Shown one piece after another: positions 42,594 through 51,508 of a stretch of DNA of 64,000 nt. The first letter of the stretch is position 1; every line of letters starts with the position of its first letter. This DNA comes from Oscillospiraceae bacterium. Its GTDB lineage: Bacteria > Bacillota > Clostridia > Oscillospirales > Acutalibacteraceae. The notes under the pieces were generated by a model. That model was not told where the DNA came from. It did no database searches and saw only the letters and a list, made by a program, of their open reading frames with translations. The stretch spans positions 1-64,000 of the forward strand of contig CACYHA010000001.1 in the NCBI GenBank assembly GCA_902774035.1. The letters run 5' to 3'. The translations under genes and the position numbers were made by a program.

Positions 42594-43591
42594 AGGAGGG
42601 CGCTCTGCTGCGCGCTTATCTTTTCTGCGGCGACGAGGATTATCTCAAACAGAATTACACGATGCTCCTGTGCGATCAGGCGACGGAAGAAGCCTTCCGC
42701 GCTTTGAACTTTGACCGGTTTGAGGGCAAAAGCGCCGATTTGCGCGATGTGTTTGACCGGGCGGCGACGATGCCGATGATGAGCGCGCGGCGCTGCATCC
42801 TTGTGGACGACTATCCGCTGGACAGTCTGAACGAAAAGGCGCTCAAAACACTGGCGGAATCTCTGGACGCTTTGCCCGATACCTCGGTCGTCGTCTTCCG
42901 CCAGATGCAGGCGGGCCTCGGAAAAAACGCCAAAAAGCTCATGTCGATGTTCGAGAAGGCGGGGGCGGTGTGCGAACTGAACCGCCGCAAGGGGCAGGAG
43001 CTGCTGAAACCGCTGGTCGCCGCTGCGGCAAAGCGCGGCTGCACCCTTTCTCCTGCTATGGCGCAATATCTCGCCTCCTGTGTCGGCGACGATTTCAACG
43101 TCCTGCTGGCGGAGCTTTCCAAAATCTGCGCCTACGTCGGCGGAGAGATCACGAAGGAACACATCGACCTGCTGGCGGTCAAAACGCTGGACGCGCGTGT
43201 CTATGACCTCACGCGGGCACTGATGCAGCACGACTACGAAAAAGCCCACCGTGTGCTGGATATCCTGCTGACGCTGCGCACGGAGCCGAACTTCATCCTC
43301 GGCACGATCATCTCCTGCTTTGTGGACCTTTACCGTGTGAAGGTCGCGCTGGTCTGTCGCGGTTCGACTTCGCCGCTGACGGAGGTCTTCAACTATAAAA
43401 ACCGCGCCTTTGCGCTGAATTATACCGCCCGCGACGCCGCAAAGCTCAGTCTGCCGCAGATTCGCGCCTGCCTCAAGGAGCTGCAGAAGGCCGATCTCAA
43501 GCTGAAAAGCACCGGCGACAGCGGCGTCCTGATTCTGGAAACGCTGATGGTGCGCCTGCTGCTGGTCATGAACGGAGAGACAAAATGCTGA
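42554..43591 (+). CDS. holA: DNA polymerase III subunit delta
   Basis: A 345-residue clamp-loader subunit. AYLFCGDEDYLKQNYTMLLC and AALNFDRFEGKSADLRDVFD match the delta N-terminus. The clamp-contact loop is followed by PKKSGAVCELNR-type and GDDFNVLLAELSKICAYVGG regions of domain II. The start codon is TTG at 42554, supported by GAGGTG 7 bp upstream and by the absence of a nearby in-frame ATG. The start lies inside the 3' end of comEC. It acts at the replication fork to load the sliding clamp. The next gene, rnmV, overlaps by 7 bp. Confidence 0.93.
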   Translation: MAHFDEKELRRHLKEGALLRAYLFCGDEDYLKQNYTMLLCDQATEEAFRALNFDRFEGKSADLRDVFDRAATMPMMSARRCILVDDYPLDSLNEKALKTLAESLDALPDTSVVVFRQMQAGLGKNAKKLMSMFEKAGAVCELNRRKGQELLKPLVAAAAKRGCTLSPAMAQYLASCVGDDFNVLLAELSKICAYVGGEITKEHIDLLAVKTLDARVYDLTRALMQHDYEKAHRVLDILLTLRTEPNFILGTIISCFVDLYRVKVALVCRGSTSPLTEVFNYKNRAFALNYTARDAAKLSLPQIRACLKELQKADLKLKSTGDSGVLILETLMVRLLLVMNGETKC

Positions 43592-44166
43592 AGCTGAAGG
43601 AAGCCGTGATCGTCGAGGGCAAGTATGACGCGATCCGGCTGGCGAATGTGGTGGATGCGCTGATCCTGACCACGGAGGGCTTCGGCATCTTCAAAGACAG
43701 GGAAAAGCAGGCGCTTTTGCGCCGCCTTGCGAAAACGAGGGGCATCATCGTACTCACGGACAGCGATTCCGCCGGTTTTCTCATCCGCGCCTTTCTGCGC
43801 TCCGCTGTGCCTGAGGGCGAGGTGAAGCACGTCTATATCCCCGACGTTTTCGGAAAAGAAAAGCGCAAGACCGCCCCGGGCGCGGAGGGCAAGCTCGGCG
43901 TGGAGGGTATCGCTGAGGACGTTTTGCTCGAAGCGTTCCGCAAAAGCGGCGTCACTGCCGAAGAAAGCGCGGCGCCCCGGGAACCGATCACCAACCTCGA
44001 TCTCTATGAAGCCGGTCTCTCCGGCCGGGAAAACAGCCGCGAAAAGCGAAAAAAGCTGCTGCAAAAGCTCAGTCTGCCCGAACGGCTTTCCACAGGCAAT
44101 CTGCTGAAGCTGCTCAACTGTTTTGTGAGCAGAGACGAATTTCTGGAACTTGTAAAGGAGCTTTGA
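43585..44166 (+). CDS. rnmV: Ribonuclease M5
   Basis: A 193-residue Toprim-domain endonuclease that trims 5S rRNA precursor in Gram-positive bacteria. [17 protein letters not shown] gives the Toprim Glu; [15 protein letters not shown] carries the DxD motif. [20 protein letters not shown] is typical of RNase M5. The C-terminal half after KSGVTAEE includes the variable RNA-binding portion. It overlaps the holA 3' end by 7 bp and is followed after 1 bp by ispF. rRNA genes are not in this window. Confidence 0.93.
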   Translation: MLKLKEAVIVEGKYDAIRLANVVDALILTTEGFGIFKDREKQALLRRLAKTRGIIVLTDSDSAGFLIRAFLRSAVPEGEVKHVYIPDVFGKEKRKTAPGAEGKLGVEGIAEDVLLEAFRKSGVTAEESAAPREPITNLDLYEAGLSGRENSREKRKKLLQKLSLPERLSTGNLLKLLNCFVSRDEFLELVKEL

Positions 44167-44167
44167 T

Positions 44168-44665
44168 ATGAGAATCGGACACGGCTACGATGTGCACCGT
44201 CTGACCGAGGGGAGAGATCTCATTCTCGGCGGCGTTCGGATTCCGTTTGAAAAGGGTCTGCTCGGCCATTCCGACGCGGACGTGCTGCTGCACGCAGTTG
44301 CGGACGCTCTGCTCGGCGCGGCGGCAAAGGGCGACATCGGGGTGCTTTTTCCCGATAACGACCCTGCGTTTGCGGGCGCGGACAGCCTGCTGCTGCTGCA
44401 AAGGGTCGTGCTCACGGTGAACGCCGCCGGTTTTTGCGTGTCAAACATCGACTGCACCGTGCTTTGCCAAAAGCCGAAGCTGCGCCCTTATATCGACGAG
44501 ATGCGCCGGAACATCGCCGGCGTTTGCGGCGTGGACGTTTCCTGCGTCAGCGTCAAAGCGACCACGGAAGAAGGACTCGGCTTCACCGGAGCGGGCGAGG
44601 GCATCGCCGCCCACTGCGTCTGCCTGCTGGAAGCGGCCGCGCCGCAGCCGTTAGGTAATCGGTAG
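44168..44665 (+). CDS. ispF: 2-C-methyl-D-erythritol 2,4-cyclodiphosphate synthase
   Basis: A 165-residue MEP-pathway enzyme. [11 protein letters not shown] and [20 protein letters not shown] contain the zinc ligands Asp8, His10 and His42. [10 protein letters not shown] and the C-terminal [20 protein letters not shown] are complete. It converts CDP-methylerythritol 2-phosphate to the cyclic diphosphate on the way to isoprenoids. Its presence shows the organism makes isoprenoids by the MEP route. The other MEP genes are elsewhere. ATG 44168 lies directly after the rnmV stop. Confidence 0.95.
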   Translation: MRIGHGYDVHRLTEGRDLILGGVRIPFEKGLLGHSDADVLLHAVADALLGAAAKGDIGVLFPDNDPAFAGADSLLLLQRVVLTVNAAGFCVSNIDCTVLCQKPKLRPYIDEMRRNIAGVCGVDVSCVSVKATTEEGLGFTGAGEGIAAHCVCLLEAAAPQPLGNR

Positions 44666-44678
44666 TCCAAACTTTTCC

Positions 44679-44728
44679 TTGACAATTTACCTTCGCTGAG
44701 CTATAATATGAAATTGAAATTCAATTTC
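44679..44728 (+). promoter_or_regulatory. Promoter with Fur/Zur-type palindromic operator
   Basis: TTGACA (44679-44684), 17 bp, TATAAT (44702-44707). A 9-1-9 palindrome GAAATTGAAATTCAATTTC (44710-44728) sits on the transcription start, so the adjacent Fur-family protein would block its own operon. Confidence 0.85.
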
Positions 44729-44747
44729 GTTTTGAGAGGGTGAAACG

Positions 44748-45176
44748 ATGGCAGGCAACACCTATCGAACCAGACAGAAAGAAACGATCCTGGACTGTCT
44801 GCAGCAAAACGCCGAACAGGCGCTGACCGTTGACGAGATCACGGAGCGCATCGGCCGCGCAGGGGAAAAGGTCGGCCGCACCACGGTCTACCGTTTCATG
44901 GAGACTCTGCTCGGGGAAGGCAGGGTCCGCAAGTTCACGGATCCCGCCGGGAAGGGCGCGGCGTTTCAGTATGTGCCCGACCCCACGGACTGCGAGCGGC
45001 ACATGCATCTGAAGTGTTCCGCCTGCGGAAAGTATATCCATCTGGACTGCAAAACCATGCAGCAGGTCAACGCCCATATTTTTGCCGACCATCAATTTCG
45101 GGTCGACAATTCGAAATCCTTGCTTGTCGGCCTGTGCGCGGACTGCATGAAGGAGGGTCGGCATGGCTCTGATTGA
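44748..45176 (+). CDS. Fur-family metalloregulator (Zur-like)
   Basis: A 142-residue protein. The winged helix reads TRQKETILDCLQQN...TVDEITERI...VGRTTVYRFMETLLGEGRV. The C-terminal metal/dimer domain has ERHMHLKCSACGKYIHLDC and LCADCMK; two CxxC pairs form the structural zinc site, and CERHMHLKC with the later His residues forms the sensory site. Gene order with a zinc/manganese-type ABC transporter, 14-bp overlap with znuC, and the operator in its promoter support a zinc-responsive repressor. PerR or Mur roles cannot be excluded from sequence alone. Confidence 0.88.
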   Translation: MAGNTYRTRQKETILDCLQQNAEQALTVDEITERIGRAGEKVGRTTVYRFMETLLGEGRVRKFTDPAGKGAAFQYVPDPTDCERHMHLKCSACGKYIHLDCKTMQQVNAHIFADHQFRVDNSKSLLVGLCADCMKEGRHGSD

Positions 45177-45870
45177 ATGCAAAAACGTCGCGCTGGGCTA
45201 TGAACATCAACTGGTCGCCACAGATATCAACTTTCAGGTTGAAAACGGCGACTTTTTGTGCATCGTCGGCGAAAACGGCAGCGGAAAGAGCACGCTGGTC
45301 AAAGCCATTCTCGGACTCAAGGAGACCTACAGCGGCCACCTGCATCTCGGCGACGGTCTGCTGAAAAAGCAGATCGGCTATTTGCCGCAGCAGACAACGG
45401 CGCAAAAGGACTTTCCGGCCAGCGTGTCCGAGGTCGTGCTCTCCGGGTGCCTGCCCGGGAAAAAGGGCATCTTTTACAGCCGGGAACAGCGCAGACGCGC
45501 CGAGGAGAATATGCAAAAACTCGACATTCTCCCACTGAAAAGCAAGTGCTACCGCGAGCTTTCCGGCGGCCAGCAGCAGCGTGTGCTTCTGGCGCGGGCG
45601 CTTTGCAGCACGGAAAAGCTCCTGCTGCTCGACGAGCCGGTCACCGGGCTGGATCCGCTGGTGACGGCGGAGTTTTACAGCCTGATCGCGAAGATCAACC
45701 GGGAATTCGGCATCACGGTGCTGATGGTCAGCCACGATCTGGCCTCCTGCCTGGGGCTTGCGACCCACATTCTGCATATGCACGGCGGGGGCGCGTTCTT
45801 CGGCACGGTGGAGGCTTACCGTCAAAGCGACATCTACCGGCAGTTTGCGGAGGGCAGCAGCCATGCGTGA
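45163..45870 (+). CDS. znuC: Zinc/manganese ABC transporter ATPase
   Basis: A 235-residue ATPase. Walker A GENGSGKST (residues 38-46 region), signature ELSGGQQQRVLLARAL, Walker B LLLLDEPVTGLD and H-loop VSHDLA are all intact. It belongs to the cluster 9 family that powers Zn or Mn uptake. It overlaps the regulator upstream by 14 bp and the fused permease/binding protein downstream by 8 bp, so the three are one transcript. Confidence 0.92.
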   Translation: MALIECKNVALGYEHQLVATDINFQVENGDFLCIVGENGSGKSTLVKAILGLKETYSGHLHLGDGLLKKQIGYLPQQTTAQKDFPASVSEVVLSGCLPGKKGIFYSREQRRRAEENMQKLDILPLKSKCYRELSGGQQQRVLLARALCSTEKLLLLDEPVTGLDPLVTAEFYSLIAKINREFGITVLMVSHDLASCLGLATHILHMHGGGAFFGTVEAYRQSDIYRQFAEGSSHA

Positions 45871-47638
45871 GTTGATCTTATTCTTTACGACCCACGCCTT
45901 CATGCAGCGTGCGCTGCTGGTTGGCGTGCTGATCTCCCTTTGCTGCGCACTGCTCGGCGTCAGTCTGGTGCTCAAACGCTTTTCCATGATCGGCGACGGG
46001 CTGTCCCATGTGGGCTTCGGCGCGCTGGCCATTGCCTGCGCAGCGAATGTCGCGCCGCTGTATTTTTCGATCCCCATCGTGATCGCCGCGGCCTTTCTGC
46101 TGCTGGCGATGAACGAGCGGGGGAGACTCAAGGGCGACGCCGCAATCGCGCTGATCTCCACCGGGGCGCTGGCGGTCGGCGTGATGGTCACGTCGATGAC
46201 GACCGGCATGAATGTGGATATCTATAACTATATGTTCGGCAGTATCCTTGCCATGAGCCGCGGCGACGTGGTGCTGTCTGTGGTTCTTTCCGCGGCAGTC
46301 ATCGTCCTGTTCTGCGTGTTTTACGAGGAGATCTTTGCCGTGACCTTTGACGAGAGCTTTGCCAAAGCGACCGGCACCCGCGTGAACGCCTATAACCTTT
46401 TGATCGCCCTGCTCACTGCGGTGACCATCGTGGTCGGGATGCGCATGATGGGCGCACTGCTGATCTCCAGTCTCATCATCTTCCCGACCGTCACGTCCAT
46501 GCGCGTGTGCAAAAGCTTCAAGCGTGTGGTGCTGACAAGCGTTGCCGTTTCCGTGCTGTGCTTTGTGCTCGGTCTGGTCGTTTCCGTGCGGTTTGAAGCG
46601 CCGACAGGCGCAAGCGTGGTCTGCGTGAACATCTTTTTCCTGGCCATGTTTTCGCTGCTCGGCGCGGTGCTGAATCTGCCGAGGCGCTCGAGGCTGTTTC
46701 CGTTTCGCCGCGCTCTGGCGGCTGTGATCGCCCTTTTGCTGGTCTGCGGCGCTGCGCTGCCGTTCTTCGGCGGGGCGAAAACGAGTAAACGGGAAAAGCT
46801 TTCCGTGGTCGCAACGTCGTTTGCGCCCTATGACTTTGCCCGGGCGGTCTGCGGAAAAAACGCGGATGTGACGATGCTGCTTTCTCCCGGCGAGGAGATC
46901 CACACCTTTGAACCCACGCCGAACGACCTTGTGCTGCTGGAGCAGTGCGACGTGTTTATATACGGCGGCGGGGAGTCCGACGCCTGGGCGGATGAGATTC
47001 TGGCTTCCCTTGAAGACGCCGACAAGCAGATCGTGCGCATGATGGATGTGGTCGAGCTGCAGCAGGAACAGACGCTGGAAGGCATGGAGGGCGAAGAGGA
47101 AGCGGACGAAGCTTATGACGAACATGTCTGGACGTCGGTGTATGGCGCACAGAAAATCATCGCCGCCGTCTGCGACGCCGTCTGCAAAAAAGATGCGGCC
47201 CACGCGGAAAGCTACCGTGCAAACGCAGCGGCCTACAGCGCAAAGCTCCAAACGCTGGACGAGGCGTTCTTTGCGCTCGCCGAAAAAACGCGGGGACAGC
47301 ATTTCATCGTCGGCGACCGTTTCCCGTTCCAATATTTCATGAACCGCTACGGCTTTTCCTTCTTTGCCGCTTTTCCCGGCTGCTCTGCGGAAAACGACGC
47401 GAACCCGGCTACGGTCGGCTTCCTCGCTGACAAAGCGAGGGCGGAGGGGATCCCCGTGATCTTCAAGGTGGATCTCAGCAGCGGCGCTGTGGCGCAGACC
47501 ATTGCCGAGGCCGCCGGCTGCCGGGTGGAAACCCTGTATTCCTGCCACGTGATCTCCGCCGAAGATTTTGAAAGCGGCGAGACATATCTCACCTTGATGG
47601 AAAGAAACCTTTTTGCATTAGATGCAGCCATCGTGTAA
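45863..47638 (+). CDS. Fused ABC permease (ZnuB-type) and substrate-binding protein (ZnuA-type)
   Basis: A 591-residue protein. Residues 1-290 are a complete ABC-3 permease: LVLKRFSMIGDGLSHVGFGA, VGMRMMGALLISSLIIFPT and about eight membrane helices. Residues about 293-310 form an extra helix (ALAAVIALLLVCGAALPFF). From about residue 320 the cluster A-I binding protein follows: KLSVVATSFAPYDFARAVCG, GEEIHTFEPTPNDLVLLEQC (first metal His), DEHVWTSV (second His) and HFIVGDRFPFQYFMNRYG (third site). The usual His-rich loop is replaced by acidic EEEADEAYDEH. The binding domain is thus tethered to its own permease by the extra helix. No separate znuA is needed. Confidence 0.9.
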   Translation: MRELILFFTTHAFMQRALLVGVLISLCCALLGVSLVLKRFSMIGDGLSHVGFGALAIACAANVAPLYFSIPIVIAAAFLLLAMNERGRLKGDAAIALISTGALAVGVMVTSMTTGMNVDIYNYMFGSILAMSRGDVVLSVVLSAAVIVLFCVFYEEIFAVTFDESFAKATGTRVNAYNLLIALLTAVTIVVGMRMMGALLISSLIIFPTVTSMRVCKSFKRVVLTSVAVSVLCFVLGLVVSVRFEAPTGASVVCVNIFFLAMFSLLGAVLNLPRRSRLFPFRRALAAVIALLLVCGAALPFFGGAKTSKREKLSVVATSFAPYDFARAVCGKNADVTMLLSPGEEIHTFEPTPNDLVLLEQCDVFIYGGGESDAWADEILASLEDADKQIVRMMDVVELQQEQTLEGMEGEEEADEAYDEHVWTSVYGAQKIIAAVCDAVCKKDAAHAESYRANAAAYSAKLQTLDEAFFALAEKTRGQHFIVGDRFPFQYFMNRYGFSFFAAFPGCSAENDANPATVGFLADKARAEGIPVIFKVDLSSGAVAQTIAEAAGCRVETLYSCHVISAEDFESGETYLTLMERNLFALDAAIV

Positions 47639-47676
47639 TCAGCGATTACTTTTCAAGTAATGATTTGGAGGTACCC

Positions 47677-48234
47677 ATGAATCTGCTCCCGACAGCCATC
47701 CCCGATGTGAAGCTTCTTGCGCCGCGCGTGTTCGGCGACGATCGCGGCTGGTTCTATGAATCCTACAACGCCGAGGTTCTCGGATCGCTCGGCATCGACG
47801 TGGCCTTTGTGCAGGACAATCGCAGCTTTTCCGCCAAAAAAGGAACGCTGCGCGGTCTGCATTTTCAAAAGGCGCCCCACGCGCAGAGCAAGCTCCTGTT
47901 CTGCACCCGCGGAGAGATCCTGGATGTCGCCGTGGATCTTCGCCGGGGATCGCCGACCTATCTGCGGCATGTTGCCGTGCGGCTCTCTGCCGAAAACAAG
48001 CAGATGCTCTTTTTGCCGAAAGGCTTTGCGCACGGCTTTTTGACGCTGACGGACGACGTGGAGGTGTTCTATAAGGTGGACGCCCTCTACTGTCCGGAAA
48101 GCGACCGCAGCATCCGCTTTGACGATCCGCAGATCGCCGTCCCCTGGGGAATCAGCGATCCGACACTTTCCGAAAAAGACAAAAACGCGCCGCTTCTGGC
48201 AGACAGCGACGTGAATTTTACCTATGGAGATTGA
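47677..48234 (+). CDS. rmlC: dTDP-4-dehydrorhamnose 3,5-epimerase
   Basis: A 185-residue cupin. RVFGDDRGWFYESYNAEVL, GTLRGLHFQKAPHAQSKLL (catalytic His) and FLPKGFAHGFLTL (second His region) match RmlC. It epimerises C3 and C5 of dTDP-4-keto-6-deoxyglucose. ATG 47677 has a GGAGG site. The gene follows the zinc transporter by 38 bp and precedes rmlD by 3 bp. rmlA and rmlB are not in the window, so dTDP-rhamnose synthesis must be completed elsewhere. Confidence 0.92.
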   Translation: MNLLPTAIPDVKLLAPRVFGDDRGWFYESYNAEVLGSLGIDVAFVQDNRSFSAKKGTLRGLHFQKAPHAQSKLLFCTRGEILDVAVDLRRGSPTYLRHVAVRLSAENKQMLFLPKGFAHGFLTLTDDVEVFYKVDALYCPESDRSIRFDDPQIAVPWGISDPTLSEKDKNAPLLADSDVNFTYGD

Positions 48235-48237
48235 ACG

Positions 48238-49083
48238 ATGATACTTGTTACAGGCGCAAAAGGGCAGCTCGGCGGCGACGTATGCGCCCTGCTTGACGCG
48301 CAGGGTCGGCCCTGCCTCGGGATCGATGCGGAAGAGCTCGACATCACCGACGAGGCGGCCGTGGCGGCGTTTTTTGCTGCGCACCCCGAAATTGACAGTG
48401 TGATCCACTGCGCGGCCTATACCGCAGTGGACAGGGCGGAGGACGACGCGGAGCGCTGCTTTGCCGTGAACGCAAACGGCACGGAAAACCTCGCCAAAAA
48501 CGCGGCGGCCTGCAAGTTCCTTTATGTCAGCACAGATTATGTGTTCGGCGCGGTTGACGAGGAACCGCTGGAAATCGACACGGTCAAGGCGCCGTCGTGC
48601 ATCTACGGCAAGACGAAGCTGCTCGGTGAAGACGCGGTACGGCAGTACTGCAGCCGCTTTTTCATCGTGCGCACCTCCGGCGTGTTCGGCGAAAAAAACA
48701 CCAACTTCATTGCGACGATCCTGCGCCTGAGCGAGACTCATGCTTCCCTACGTGTGGTGAACGATCAGTTCGGCGCGCCGACGTATTCCGCGGATCTTGC
48801 CGCGCTGCTCGTCGAGATGATCTCCACGGAGCGTTACGGCATCTACCACGCGGCAAATACCGGCGAGTGCACCTGGGCCCAGCTTGCCCGGTACGTGCTT
48901 TCCCTTTGCGGAAAAGAGACAGAGGTCGAACCTGTTTCCACGGCAGACTATGGCGCGAGAGCAAGACGGCCGCTGAATTCCCGGTTTTCTTTCCGCTCGC
49001 TGGATGAAAACGGGTTTTCCCGTCTGCGCCCCTGGGAGCAGGCGGTGCGCGCCTATCTCTCCGCCATCGGCGCGTTGCGGTAA
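48238..49083 (+). CDS. rmlD: dTDP-4-dehydrorhamnose reductase
   Basis: A 281-residue extended SDR. ILVTGAKGQLGGDVCALL gives the NAD(P) glycine motif. CAAYTAVDRAEDD, FLYVSTDYVFGA and the YxxxK pair (CIYGKTKLLGED) are intact. NDQFGAPTYSADLA is characteristic of RmlD. It completes dTDP-L-rhamnose for cell-wall polysaccharides. It starts 3 bp after rmlC. Its 3' end is followed directly by a palindromic element. Confidence 0.93.
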   Translation: MILVTGAKGQLGGDVCALLDAQGRPCLGIDAEELDITDEAAVAAFFAAHPEIDSVIHCAAYTAVDRAEDDAERCFAVNANGTENLAKNAAACKFLYVSTDYVFGAVDEEPLEIDTVKAPSCIYGKTKLLGEDAVRQYCSRFFIVRTSGVFGEKNTNFIATILRLSETHASLRVVNDQFGAPTYSADLAALLVEMISTERYGIYHAANTGECTWAQLARYVLSLCGKETEVEPVSTADYGARARRPLNSRFSFRSLDENGFSRLRPWEQAVRAYLSAIGALR

Positions 49084-49084
49084 C

Positions 49085-49233
49085 GCGGCGGCGGGGCCGT
49101 GCGCCGCAGGCGCACGCGCAAGGGGCGTTCTCACGTTCGGAAAAACGACGCACTGCTTGAAGGTGCGTTTTTTTCTTGTCTTTGCGGTGGTTTCCCCCTT
49201 GCGAAAGCGCGAAGCGCTTTGCCCCGCCGCCGC
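49085..49233. repeat. Cloverleaf-type palindromic element D
   Basis: The outer stem GCGGCGGCGGGGC (49085-49097) pairs perfectly with 49221-49233. The first arm is CGTGCGCC/GGCGCACG (49098-49116). A nested CGCAAGGGG/CCCCTTGCG pair and an AAAGCGC/GCGCTTT arm near 49201-49221 complete it. It is longer and less regular than elements A-C. Confidence 0.65.
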
Positions 49234-49260
49234 TTTGCGCGTTTCAAAAAAAAGCAAAAA

Positions 49261-49297
49261 ACGACAGGCAACCAAAGCGGCTGCCTGTCGTTTTTTA
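49261..49297. terminator. Terminator between rmlD and the GH43 gene
   Basis: ACGACAGGCA (49261-49270) pairs with TGCCTGTCGT (49282-49291), followed by TTTTTT on the plus strand and by an A/T-rich run on the other, so it may serve both genes. Confidence 0.8.
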
Positions 49298-49306
49298 TGT
49301 CGGTTT

Positions 49307-51490
49307 TCAGTTTTCCTTCAGAATCACCCGCGCCAGCTTGATGGCCAGCTTGTCGATTTGCGCCTGGGTTGGGTTGCCCTCGATCTTTTTCAGCGCGCGG
49401 CGATAGGAGGCTGCGGTCTCCTCGTCCGCCTGGGCGAGCAGATAATCAAAGGTGTTCGTGTAAAGACCCATCTTGGAAGAAAAGTTCTTTTTGCCCCAGA
49501 CGACGTTTCCGTTTTCGGCGGTGCCGGTGAAGGTCAGAACGCCGGTGGAAAGCTCCCAGTCCCAGCAAAGCATCGGCGTAACGGTGTAGGTGTCGCCGTC
49601 CAGCAAAAGCTCAAACGTGCCGTTGACGTTGGCGGAAAAATGCAGTCGGTTGGCTTTTGTGCCGCGGGAGATGTTCTTTTCGCTGATCGCGATGGTGTCG
49701 ATGATGGAAACTGTCTGCGAATGGTTGCAGACCATTTTTCCGATTTCGATGTCCTCGTTGCGTTCAAAGACCACCACGTCCCAGTTGCCGTACATATGCT
49801 TGGTCGTGACATTTTCGCTCGTGGTTTCGCCGGCGTAGGCTTCCGGAAGCGCGGCAGGCCAGCCGTCCAGCCCCCAGAGCAATCGGCGGACCTCCAGCGA
49901 GGGCGCGGCGTCCACGTCCAGCTCGGCGTTTTTGGCGGCGTTCGTTCCGGTGCTGAGAACGCCTTCGACCTTGAAGTAGATCTCGGAGTGGGAGCCGAGG
50001 AACCATTCGCCGTTTTCAGCGCGGAAAACGGTCGGGCTGCCGGGCGAAGCCTTGCCGACATTGGTGTAGGAAACGCCGCCGCTGTTGCTCTTGTCAAAAT
50101 TGTAGCCGCAAAGCAGAGGCAGACCCTTTGTGTACTGGTTGCGCACGCTGCTGTTTTCGAAACGTCCCATCTCGTGATCCACGGGGTCGGTGTAGGGGCC
50201 GGTCACGACCCTGGAACGCGCCACGCGGATACTCTGGTTGCGCTCCGGCACACCGTAGGTCATCAGCAGGTAATAGTAGCCGGTGTCCTCCTGATAGATC
50301 ACGTCTGCGCCGGAGATCACGCTGCCGTGGTTTTTATCCTTGCCGGAAACCGAACCCGGATCGGCGAGCAGCGTGCCGGAACGCAGGGGCTTTTTGCTGT
50401 GGGCAACGGAGATGAGGTCGCCGGACTGATTGATGGGCGAATTCTCTTTGATCAGCCCGGTTTTCGGATCCAGCTCCACAAGGTAAACGGCGCCGGAGAG
50501 CTTGTTTTTGCCGAAATAGCCGCCGTAGACCATATACAGCCCGCCGTCCGCTCCTTCAAAAACGCCCGGATGCACGGCGTTGGCCTTGCTGTTTTTGTCG
50601 TCGCTGCAGGTGGAGATCACCAGACCGCAGTCCTTCCATTTCTTGCCGGCGATCGCGCCTTCCAGATCCGTTGTGGAGACACAGAAAATGGCGGATTCGT
50701 TCTGGTTTTCCTCTTTGGAAAGCGAGAAGTAGAGATAGGTCGTTTTGCCCCATTGGATCACGTCCGGCGCAAGGACTTTGCGGTTGTTCGTGGGGGAAGA
50801 ATACTTCAGGTCGGCTTCGTAGCCGTGTTTCTTTGCCCAGGCATTGACGCTTTTGAACTGGCTGAAATCAAGTGCCAGCGCGGCGTCGTCGGTGATCACG
50901 GTGTCAAAATAATTCGTCTTTCCCGTCCAGTTGATGAGATCCTTGGAATGGACCACATAGTTGTCGGAGGCAAAGGCGTAATAATACTTGCTCTCCTTGT
51001 CATAGAGGATGGCGGGGTCGGAGAGGTTATAAGCGCCGAGAGAACCGAGATAGGGGGTGTTGTTGGTTGCCGAGATCTTCGGGGCGCGGACATTGCCGCC
51101 TGGGGAGCTGACGGTGCTCTCTCCCGGCGGCGTGACTCGCTCAAAAGTGGCGACGATGCTCATTTTTTTGGTCACATGCGTTTTGTATTGCAGCATGGAC
51201 ACCTGGTCGGTCACATCTTCGCCGTTGACGATCAGACGGGCAAGGTCATAGTAGCGCTTGGCGTTGCGCTCGGGGTTGATGTTGACGGTCAGCGGCTGGT
51301 TGTATTTGCAGATCACGCGGTACTTGTTGTCTTCGCCGTCGGTGTTCAGAGAGTCCACGGTCAGCACGCCGCCGCCGAAGCTTTCAATGAAGACTACATA
51401 GTCGTTCATGAACAGATAACGGCCGAGAAATCCCGCCGCGCCGACAAGCAGAAGAATGGTCAAAAAGGTAAAGAACAAAAACTTTTTCAT
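49307..51490 (-). CDS. Membrane-anchored GH43-type (arabinanase-like) protein
   Basis: A 727-residue protein. An N-terminal hydrophobic segment (MKKFLFFTFLTILLLVGAAG) without a clear cleavage site suggests a membrane anchor. A beta-rich domain (residues 30-120, FIESFGGGVLTVDSL) precedes the five-bladed GH43 propeller: YNLSDPAILYDKESKYYYAF with the catalytic base Asp in SDPA, KVLAPDVIQWGKTTYLYFSL with the pKa-tuning Asp, and SGADVIYQEDTGYYYLL. A C-terminal beta-sandwich and a helical tail follow. Arabinan endo- or exo-hydrolysis is likely but xylosidase or galactan activity is possible. Overlaps nothing; the DUF4364 gene lies 18 bp upstream on the same strand. Confidence 0.8.
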   Translation of the reverse strand: MKKFLFFTFLTILLLVGAAGFLGRYLFMNDYVVFIESFGGGVLTVDSLNTDGEDNKYRVICKYNQPLTVNINPERNAKRYYDLARLIVNGEDVTDQVSMLQYKTHVTKKMSIVATFERVTPPGESTVSSPGGNVRAPKISATNNTPYLGSLGAYNLSDPAILYDKESKYYYAFASDNYVVHSKDLINWTGKTNYFDTVITDDAALALDFSQFKSVNAWAKKHGYEADLKYSSPTNNRKVLAPDVIQWGKTTYLYFSLSKEENQNESAIFCVSTTDLEGAIAGKKWKDCGLVISTCSDDKNSKANAVHPGVFEGADGGLYMVYGGYFGKNKLSGAVYLVELDPKTGLIKENSPINQSGDLISVAHSKKPLRSGTLLADPGSVSGKDKNHGSVISGADVIYQEDTGYYYLLMTYGVPERNQSIRVARSRVVTGPYTDPVDHEMGRFENSSVRNQYTKGLPLLCGYNFDKSNSGGVSYTNVGKASPGSPTVFRAENGEWFLGSHSEIYFKVEGVLSTGTNAAKNAELDVDAAPSLEVRRLLWGLDGWPAALPEAYAGETTSENVTTKHMYGNWDVVVFERNEDIEIGKMVCNHSQTVSIIDTIAISEKNISRGTKANRLHFSANVNGTFELLLDGDTYTVTPMLCWDWELSTGVLTFTGTAENGNVVWGKKNFSSKMGLYTNTFDYLLAQADEETAASYRRALKKIEGNPTQAQIDKLAIKLARVILKEN

Positions 51491-51508
51491 AGCATACCCG
51501 CCTTTCCG

